Assembly: GCF_022539505.1 (NCBI RefSeq)
Contig: NC_061513.1
Coordinates: 346,595,617 to 346,659,616 of the forward strand
DNA from: Lolium rigidum
Lineage: Eukaryota; Streptophyta; Magnoliopsida; Poales; Poaceae
Direction: 5' to 3'
Length of the DNA: 64,000 bases
Each line of letters opens with the position of its first letter. Within the stretch, counting starts at the first letter, position 1. The notes beneath the pieces are model-generated. The model was not told where the DNA came from, searched no databases, and worked only from the letters and a program-made list of their open reading frames with translations. This document shows positions 55,838-64,000 of the stretch, one piece after another. A program made the position numbers and the translations under genes.

Positions 55838-58830
55838 GTCATGCCAAACTTAAATGATATTTAAGTGATTACAATTTGAACCAATACCTAATTCTATTTT
55901 GCCTTCCAAGTACTTTGGTTAGTGGTCCAAATAAATAATATGTTATAGCTTGGACCATCATTTTAGAAAGTTAATTTAAGCCATGATAATTATAGGTTCT
56001 ACCTAAGTAATCCAAGCTTCAGTTTGCTAAGCATGATTATTAAAGATAGTTTCTCCAACTATTTCTCTGTGCCAAAACATTCTCACATAAAATCATGAAC
56101 TAAATATTCTCCATATCATCTATTTTAAAACTTTAGCCATAATTAAAATATATAAGAACAATCAATAGTGTTGTATGTAGAAACTAATAATATGTTTACA
56201 TTACACTTTGGTTATAAGTTTCAAATCAATTAAATAGATCTGGTTCCTAAGTTTGAAGAAATTAAAATAAATACCTAAACCATTTTATTTTATTCAAAAT
56301 CTCTAAAGATCTCAATTAAATCCAAACCAAACTAGTTGTTTAAAATAATAAAACCATTCGGTAAACATGATTATCAAATTATCTTGATACTCAAGTATTT
56401 TAGAACACCTGCCAAAACTAAACGAATTCAAATTTGAATTCAAACAACAAAATAGAAAACGAGAAGATATAAGCAAATTTGAAAAGGAAGAGAGGGAAAC
56501 TTACGGACAGCAATGACCCAACGATCAGCCGGTGGCAACCCATTGGAAGCCAAATCTCGTTCGCTTGCTTTAAGAATCGTGCGTGGAGAAATGACTTCAC
56601 CGTCGTCGTCTCAGGAGCTCGGCGGTGCGAACCCGGTAGGCCCACGACCTCATCGTCGATAAGCATGCCCGGACATCGCGGACATATCAGAACCGCGCCC
56701 AATCTCTCTCGCATCGAGGCTTATCCAGCAGTCGAGAAGATCTTTGCCAAGCGGAAGCTTCCCGGGAGACCGCCACCTCCCGACAATGTGCCAACGCCGT
56801 CTCGAGGCCACAAGAGCTTCCCTTGGCCTATAAATAGGTGGAGGGCAGTGCCGTCTCGCACTCCTTGTTCGCCTCCGCCACTCCATTGCTGCTCGGGCAC
56901 CTTCTATTTCTCACACGCATCCACTCTACGTCGCCGAGGTCGAAGATGAAGCCGACGGAGGAGGTCGCCCGGCCTCCGGCGCGTGGTCCCGAGGAGGAGC
57001 GCTCTGGACTCAAGGAGCATGCTGGGAGGAGCCGGCATACGGGAAGCCGTGTGGAGGATCAATTTCCTCGTCCCCTTACATGCAACGCATCGGCAAAGGA
57101 GTCTCCTATACGTCGTCGTTCTCAACATCGACCCCATCGCCGGAGCCGACCACGCCATCATGTTCGCGGGGTGAGCATACGACTCTATAGAGCTAGATCT
57201 CGCATCCTAGAACCTCCCACAGCAACCTCCCGATTCGATTCATCGCCGGAGTAGCACCACCGCGAGTGCCCATCGCCGGCGACACTCCGGTGATCCCCTG
57301 CGCTAAAACATCACCACCATTCGGTTCCGCCTAGACACGCACTCGTTCGGTAGAGCCTAGCCGCGCATCTCGGGAGCCCTACAATCGGCGGCGCGCACCG
57401 GTGCTCTGGCCGTAGGCATTTTAAACGTCGGTGAGGTCAAACGCCACGGTCAACTTTGGCCAGGTCTACTTATACGCTTGCGTGGCCGGTCGGCGTGTGC
57501 CTCAGGCCCCACCCGGTCTGGTCATGCTGTGTCTAGATACAGAATCCAGGTACGTTTAGCGTTGTAGTTTTAATTTAAAAACCAGTAAATAACTGAAACT
57601 TTGAAAAATCATATAAAATTTATTTCAACTCAGAAAAATATGAATAATATATCAAAATGCTCACAAAAATAAAATCTAGTCAAATAAAATATAAGACAAA
57701 AATGTGTGTCAAAATAAAAATTCACTTATTTTTATGCTTTATTAATTATGTCTTTCGATTGTTTTAAATACAAATTGAATTCAATAAATAATTAAGTTTC
57801 AAAGAAATTAAATTTTAAATATTCATTAACTAAGTAAAATGTTAAGATTCATTTACTTGATCATATTTTCATCAATTAAAATATTAGTAGTGAATTCATA
57901 AGCCTAATTTGCAAATTACCATTCTACTATTTCTTTAAATAATAATAAAGTAAGAAAATACCAACCACTAATATTATTTTGGGTAATCCAAAACTTGTTT
58001 ACTTAATCATCTTTAGTTAACAAGTTAAGTATTTTAAAACTTGATAACAATTGTTAAACCTTAGTTTTTAATTAAACCTAATTAGAGATTACCCTAATTC
58101 TTACTTCTTGTGGAAATTAATAAAATGTAAAAAAATTATTAATTTTGTTTCAAAGTAATTAATAACCACATCTATATTGTCAAATAACATTTTTAAGGGT
58201 TGTACCATAATTTAGAAACCCTAGATTTAATTTAAGCAAGACCTTGATTCCATTATTTTATGTACTCATCCTAAGTTAATTGAAATCCTAAAACCCTAGG
58301 GTTTAGCCCATATAATTATATAAGATTCACCTATAGCTATAAAACCCTAGTAAGAAACAAATAAATAAGCATGCTCATGATCCACTAGGATAAAACCAAT
58401 TCACAGAGATTATCATTTCATGTCTCTATCTTTAAGTAAAACCTATATGATCCACTAGTGCCACCAAGATGCCAACCCTATCTCGTTAATTTGAGAAGTG
58501 TCATTGATCACCACTCCTATCTACCACACCATTGAAATCATCCTAAACCATCAAACCCTAGAAGAACCATGGAGATCAATTCTAGTACCAATATTGTATG
58601 TAATATTCCCATTAAATGCTTCTATCCAACTAAACCCTACTTAGGGATCATAACCCACTAGTTTAGAAGCCAGTGGTGATCACTGATGAAACAAATGGGA
58701 AACCATAGTAATAAACATACTACTACTTATTGCATATAGATCAATTCTATTTAAGAACCAACTAGTACCTATTAGGAAACTAAATGAACCCATTAGTAAA
58801 CCCTAGAATCCCATAGCTCCTATTTATAAT
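55838..58830 (+). repeat. Second, truncated LARD LTR
   Basis: Collinear with 41314-44275 of the first LTR, including the TATA block. It is missing about 1.7 kb at the left (gap and insertion) and about 1.9 kb at the right, where the MULE region begins. Differences are concentrated in the GC-rich block 56490-57560. Confidence 0.85.
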
Positions 58831-59500
58831 AGGGATTTCTATTTTAGTTGCCCATAGTCGATTAGTTGTACTCGAGTTTTCTGGCCGCTTAACTTTTCCT
58901 CGGTTTTCCCCTCCCTCTAGTTTGAAACCCCTCGCGGGCGCTCGGACGGGGAGGGTTGCCGTCTGGTCGAGAGGCCTTGGCCAGTTACCGGTGACGGATA
59001 GGGAGCCGTGAATTTACCGTTGCTTTCGAGCTGTGTCATTGCTTGAGTAGTGGAGGAGCTCACACACCGCCCCTTCGCCGGGGCTGGAGGGCTCACACCG
59101 CCCCTCTCCCGGCACGCCGTCTACCGCCCACCTAACTTATGGCGTCGTCGCCGCCGAGCCACCCTCCCCCCGCCCCACCCCCGGGAAGCGGAGAGGGTCT
59201 CGCCTCACGAGATCTAGATCTACCCATGTCGCGGTAGAGTTTTGTATATCCGTACGGTGTGCGCCTCTTCCGTCGGCCGCGGAGAAGATTGGGAATCGGA
59301 GGATCTAACGCATGGATTCCATGCTGGGTAAGCATCGTCTGCCTTGTGAATTAACGGTAGGCAGTTTTTGAGCGCGTAGTCGTTGTTGCTCAACTAGCTG
59401 CGTTGCACTTCGAATAGGATTGATCCGGCGGTGGCTTTTCGAGGTTGGTGGTTAGGAGTGGATTCTAGCTTTACGCGCGTGATTCTAAGCAGCAATATCA

Positions 59501-62500
59501 ATGGGTTTAACTTCCTGCGGTGGTTGCAACCACCATCTTGTTGAGGATTTGAAAGCTAACATCTGCGATAAGTACCCCTGGAGCCCTCGCGAAGCGATTC
59601 ATTCCGAATATTTCAACGGCCACGGAGACGAAGATTTGTTCCACTAATTTCGATGACGACCTGGGAATTCTTTTTTGCTTTGAATGCTTCTTGCCGTTTC
59701 GGTAAAATTCGTATCCATGTGGACGAGGGGCCGGACATCATCGCGGTGTTGGGGCATCATCGGGTGGTCGGGCATCATCTCTCTCTCTGTTCTTCTTGCC
59801 TCTGCTAATAGTGTGCGCCGCGGCCCTCCTTGTAGGTCCACAGCGGCACCATCTGTCCCCGGTGTGTGTGGTAGCCCGGATACGTTCCTGTGGTCAATGT
59901 GGAGGACGATGCAGAGGTTGGGGATCGATCTCCGAAGATGATGAGGATGAGTTAATGTTTCCTGAATTGGTAGATCGATCGATAGCGGACAATGGAGGAT
60001 CAATACATGGAAGATATTGCTTTTGATGCGGATTTGATGGGATCGATGATGAAGAGAAGAATGAGAACGATGATAGCCTCGTTTTTAGCCGATTACGAAA
60101 GGTGAAGACTTGCCAGCAATTGAGTGGAGCGGGGAGGATCCTCGGCTTGCCAAAAGGCACCGTGTTTCAAACGATGATGGAGTGCCGTATATGCAATTAC
60201 TACATATCACATTCTCACTAAGAATAATTATGAGGTTATTAAAGTGGGCTATTGGTAGGTTCACAATTAAATGCACATACCCAAGGTGTGAGGTTTAGGC
60301 TGCATGCATCCACAATGCGCGAGAAGCGGCTTGGTTCAGGTACTATGCCAAGCGGTTATGTGTATTTAGATCACGAGTGTGAAATTTGTTATTCTATTGC
60401 TGACATCCCTTATCATTGTGTTTCAGATAAAGAAGAATGAGGAGATCCATGAGGTGTCCCTCTGAGGGAGAGCCGGAGCGAAAACAAAGCTAGCGAAGAC
60501 TAGGTGGTTGGCGGATATAATCCTAGATTGGTGAAGAAACTCCTTCACTTGGTCCAACGGCACTCCCGGAAAAAGGTGGGTGAGAAGTATAAAGGGATGA
60601 AAGTACCTTACATGAGGATGTTCTATACTAGAGGAAATGGCTCTTGACAAGATCAATGGTCCATGGAATGAAAGCTTTCGGTTGCTTTACACTTTCAAAG
60701 CTGAAGTGGAGATGGCTAGTCCGAGGCGGTGTTGTAGCAATAGACAAGCATACGATTCCCTACAAATTGAAAAGCGGGAAAGGTAATGCACAAGGAATGT
60801 TTTAGAAGGGCTTTTGTTTGTTTCAAAGCTTGCTTGGAAAGGCTTTTGGACGATTGCGAGGCCTTATTTGGCCGTGGATGCATCAGCTCTTCATGGCAGG
60901 TTTAAAGGACGGCTAGTTCTTCTGCTCATTGCACGATTGATGGACATAATTGGATGTTCCACTATTTGCTTATGGAGTTTTGGAGGTTGAGTCGAGAGGA
61001 AAGTTGGACTTGGTTTCTGCAGAATTTGCAGCGACCTTATAGGTCATCCACCGGGACTTGTTATCCACACGAGACGCTTGCAAGGTTTGGAGAGTGCGGT
61101 AGAAGCGAGTATTCCACAGGTGGAGCATAGGGAATGTATGCGACACTTGATGCGAATTTTACAAAGAAATTCAAGGGTAAAGTTTTCTTGACAACCTATG
61201 GCCGGCTTCATACACATGCAGCTCTAGGAAGCATATGTTTCATTTGGATGTGTTGTATAAACAAAAACCTCGGGTGAAGGAGTACTTGGATGAACATCAT
61301 GGTAGGGTGTGGTCAAGAAGCCAATTCAATGAAATTTGCAAGGTAGACTATGTAACAAGTAACCTTGCGGAGAGTTTCAACTCAAAGGTCAAGTCATTGA
61401 AAGGGCTTATCTTTGTGGCAAATATTTGATAAGATTAGGCAGATGATCATGATAAAGATCGATCTACGTCAAAGAATTGCATCCACAAAATATGCTGGCC
61501 ATCTCATGCTCCCATCTTTGATTAAGTCTTTGCATGACATGGCAAAACAATTGAGGATGCAATGCGCCAGAAAAGGAATGGAGGCTGAGGTAAGCTACAC
61601 TGACAGTAAAAACATGCAGTGGAGGTATCCAGTGAGTTTGGTTGATAGGAAATGCCATTGTAGGGGATGGCAGATCCGTGGGATACCCTGCATACACGCA
61701 TTGTTTTCATGAGTGTTATAGGGAGATGAAGATGGTGAAGTTGATCGTTATGTGTCGAGGTATTTCTCATGTTGCCAAATTTAGGGCTGCATATGCTATG
61801 AATGTTCCTACCTTGTTGGGAAAAAGACCAATGGATGAAAGTCGATCCGGGCTTCAAAGCTAGTACTCTCCGAGTATTGACTAGACCGAGCGGGTAGGCC
61901 GAGGAAGAATAGGATCGAGCTAGTGCGAGAGGGTGGTGCATCGATTTGAAAACGTAAGTGCAAACGTTTGTGGAATCCCACTGGACACATTAGCTAGGAT
62001 TTGTAAAAATGATGTTGACCCAGCTTTTGGAATGGAAGATTAGGCGGGAGCGGCAAATGCGAGAGGAGAATCGAAGCGAGCAATTCAACTTGAGGAGATT
62101 GAAAGCGGCGAGTTCAACATGAGGAGATTGAAGCGAGCGGTTCAACATGAGGAGATTGAAGCGAGCGAGTTCAACATGAGGAGATTGAAGCGGCAATTGA
62201 ACATGAGGAGATTGAACCGATGGATCGAGAGCGAGAGGTAAACGGATGGATGTAGAATGGCCTCGAACGATGAGTCCGGAGGAGAGGAATAGTATGATCG
62301 AGATTGCTACTGACGGTACCTTTGCCCGGTGCTACTAACTTCGAAAGAGCATATTCAAGAAGAAAAAGCACAAGCTTCGCGAAGAAGAAGAACAAGAAAG
62401 AGGGCAAAAGGAAGGTAGACACCGGTAATATCCCTGGTAGGGTTACCGGAGTAAGGTGGTGGCCCGATGAGTCACACCGGGAGCAAGAGAAAGATTTTAT

Positions 62501-62514
62501 TCCGAACAACTAAT
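59501..62514 (+). pseudogene. MULE transposase relic with SWIM and zinc-knuckle motifs
   Basis: The ATG at 59501 begins MGLTSCGGCNHHLVEDLKAN. The body is broken by many frameshifts and stops. The transposase core lies at 60790-61430 in pieces: YLAVDASALHGRFKG-like, IDGHNWMFHYLLMEF, then FHLDVLYKQKPRVKEYLDEH and YVTSNLAESFNSKVKSLKGL. 61645-61710 encodes the SWIM zinc finger CHCRGWQIRGIPCIHAL. Near 61948-61995 a CCHC knuckle is broken by small insertions. A repeated Glu-rich tail follows. As assembled it is not functional. Confidence 0.8.
62076..62218 (+). repeat. Tandem repeat in the MULE C-terminal tail
   Basis: Five copies of a 27-33-bp unit, TTCAACATGAGGAGATTGAA plus GCG(A)GCG-type spacers. 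The spacers vary as GCGAGCGG, GCGAGCGA and GCGGC. In frame it encodes HEEIE-type charged helix repeats. Confidence 0.85.
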
Positions 62515-62735
62515 TTGTATTTGTATGAACAATTTGTATTGGGGTTCCCTTTGTATTGGGGTTCCCTTTGTGTTGAACAATTTGTATTGGGGTTCCCTTT
62601 GTATTGGGGATGCCTTTGTGTTGAAAAATTTGAATTTGTATGAACAATTTGAATTTGAATAAGGGTTCCCTTTGTATTGGGGATCCCTTTGTGTTCAACA
62701 ATTTGAATTTGTATGAACAATTTGTATGCCACATT
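62510..62735 (+). repeat. Minisatellite, ATTGGGGTTCCCTTTGT type
   Basis: Irregular array of GTATTGGGGTTCCCTTTGT, TTGAACAATTTGTATT and GAATTTGTATGAACAATTTG units immediately after the MULE relic. All frames through it are repeat artefacts. Confidence 0.85.
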
Positions 62736-62756
62736 TAAGCCAAATTTATCATTTTC

Positions 62757-62806
62757 TCTAGGGTTTAGGGTTTTAGGGTTTAAGGGTTTTAGAGTTTAGG
62801 GTTTTA
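62757..62806 (+). repeat. Telomere-like degenerate TTTAGGG tract
   Basis: About six variants of (T)TTAGGG(TTT), e.g. TAGGGTTTAGGGTTTTAGGG. It is interstitial and too short and impure to be a telomere. Confidence 0.7.
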
Positions 62807-63005
62807 TTCAAAATAATTCAAAACATGGTGGAACCTTCCCATGGAGTCTTGTTATGTTACCTACAACCTAGAGAAATAATAATGGAAAAGGAAATATAGA
62901 GATATGAAGTTTTTATGCCAAAAGCTTCAAAACCACTTCCTAGTCCATGAGCTACTAGCTATGAAGATGCAGGGCTTTCTGCTCAATACACCTCCCAAAT
63001 ACCCA
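62807..63005. other. Short unassigned interval
   Basis: No gene or repeat recognised between the telomere-like tract and the CACTA end. Confidence 0.4.
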
Positions 63006-64000
63006 CACTAGTAGGAAAAGCCTCATCAGTGGCGCACCAAAAATGGATTTTGTGGCGCATGGGAGGTGCGCCACAGAAACTTCGCCACAAAAATAAGGTT
63101 TCTGTGGCGTACCGACCTGTGCGCCACAGAATTAAGGTTTTTGTGGCGCACGGCTGCTTGGGTGCACCACAGAAAAGCATGCGCCACAGAATTGATTTTC
63201 AGTGCGCCACAGAACTTGCTTGTATTATACACGATTTTATCTTTCTGCTATACACATGCGAGTTTATAGACGGCAATATACGAGGTTATATACAACAACA
63301 TATAGAAATATGCGAGATATAATATAAATAGCATGTACATTGCACATATATAATGTAGACATCATCATCACGGTACTCAGAGCCCGATCGAGATACATAT
63401 ATAGTGGCAAGTGTCAAATGTTTTGCATACAACTCTTAATTCATACAAAATTCACAATTTCGAGATACAAAGTAGTCTTCATCCGGTTCCTCCTTCGCTC
63501 CCTCCTCTCTACCCACCAGGCTCGCTTGCATCGGGGTCTTCTTCCAGTTCCTACTATGATTAAAATGGAAGAAAGTGAGACCAACAAGTCCGATGCACAA
63601 GACATTTTGAAAATACAAAAGCAAATGGAATGACAAAATGGAATAAGTGCCTCATACATTGTTGGTCAACACAAATATTAGCATTCCGGGATGGCGTAAG
63701 TGAGACCAAGTCCGATGCACAAGAGATTGATATTTGTGCTATCTTACCAGGCTCACTTACGCCACCCCAGAGTGTACGGTGACCAAACATTTTAATCATC
63801 GGAATTTTGAAAATACCAAAGCAAATGGAATGACAAAATGGAATAAGTGCCTCATACATTGTTGGTCAACACAAATACTATGGTCAGATACCATAGTAGC
63901 ATTTTAGCATACCATCAGCTCACAAGAATCCATCATTTTCTTCACAAGGATACCACAGTAGCATACCATAGTAGCATTTCATGCATTTAAATGAACCAGT
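63006..64000 (+). mobile_element. Left end of a CACTA element (continues beyond window)
   Basis: It begins CACTAGTAGGAAAAGCC and is followed by at least seven subterminal GTGGCGCAC / GTGCGCCAC motifs to about 63215, as in grass CACTA elements. No coding region is reached before the window ends. Confidence 0.7.
63605..63880 (+). repeat. 200-bp period duplication in the CACTA end
   Basis: A roughly 75-bp block (TTTTGAAAATAC, then GCAAATGGAATGACAAAATG and CTCATACATTGTTGGTCAAC) occurs at 63605-63679 and again at 63805-63880. GAGACCAA(CAAG)TCCGATGCACAAGA is also repeated near 63578 and 63700. Confidence 0.8.

Larger units (their letters stand above)
58831..62740 (+). mobile_element. Decayed MULE (Mutator-like element)
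   Basis: It holds a MULE transposase relic (59501-62514). Homology to the LARD LTR stops at 58830 after CTCCTATTTATAA, which marks one border. The other end was not located, and no TIR pair was found, so the right limit is approximate. The left 650 bp is GC-rich leader-like DNA. Confidence 0.55.

Noticed and set aside
62757..62806. True telomere or chromosome end
   Set aside because: Only about 50 bp, degenerate, flanked by transposons on both sides.
1..64000. CRISPR arrays, prokaryotic defence systems, rRNA genes
   Set aside because: Introns, plant gene families and grass transposons show this is nuclear plant DNA; no regular spacer-repeat arrays or rRNA signatures were seen.

Overview
The window is plant nuclear DNA from a grass, most likely a cool-season (pooid) species. 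The evidence is GC-rich first exons with plant-style introns, a plastid-type purine gene, a DUF1677 gene, and grass-type transposons: Stowaway/Tourist/Mutator MITEs, PIF/Harbinger with TTA target sites, hAT, CACTA with GTGGCGCACC-type subterminal repeats, Tat- and Athila-like Gypsy elements, and a large retrotransposon derivative (LARD) with very long LTRs. A Lolium- or Triticeae-like genome would fit, but I cannot name the species. There is one 100-N assembly gap (55426-55525). There are no rRNA genes, CRISPR arrays or bacterial operons, and I recognised no tRNA gene.

Layout. 837-2651: a PIF/Harbinger-type element carrying an intact Myb/SANT-like ORF1 and no transposase. 5650-14006: a 16-exon gene for bifunctional phosphoribosylaminoimidazole carboxylase (PurK-PurE fusion, 626 aa). 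It includes one GC-AG intron and a 3.5-kb last intron full of MITEs. 15021-23946: a second Harbinger-type element whose minus-strand coiled-coil ORF was interrupted by a 7.26-kb non-autonomous Tat-like Gypsy element (15929-23187) with a decayed gag, no pol and an antisense acidic ORF. 24348-33294: a graveyard of truncated LINEs, a DUF4220/DUF594 pseudogene split by a LINE, two hAT elements and a CACTA derivative. 34159-34885: a two-exon DUF1677 gene. 36130-37376: a hAT element and a Mutator-type MITE. 37809-38582: a two-exon secreted citrate-binding-protein-like gene. 39350-39580: an orphan RNase H1 N-terminal-like domain. 39634-58830: a LARD with a 6.55-kb LTR, its primer-binding site, a nested minus-strand Athila-like element (46594-53338), the gap, a reversed Tat LTR fragment and a truncated second LARD LTR. 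58831-62740: a decayed MULE. 63006-64000: the left end of a CACTA element continuing past the window.

The functional genes are independent single-copy-type loci and do not form a pathway: de novo purine synthesis, an unknown Cys-rich DUF1677 protein, and a secreted lectin-fold protein. Everything else is transposon biology. The most useful unexpected signals are these. (a) The Harbinger element with an intact ORF1 and a possibly captured GC-rich tail. (b) The antisense ORF and the repeated GCCGAT/ATCGGC palindromes plus PPT-like modules of the Tat element. (c) A sequence-wide pattern in which paired LTRs and other repeats differ mainly at CAG/CTG trinucleotides, which looks like a methylation-linked base-calling error rather than evolution.
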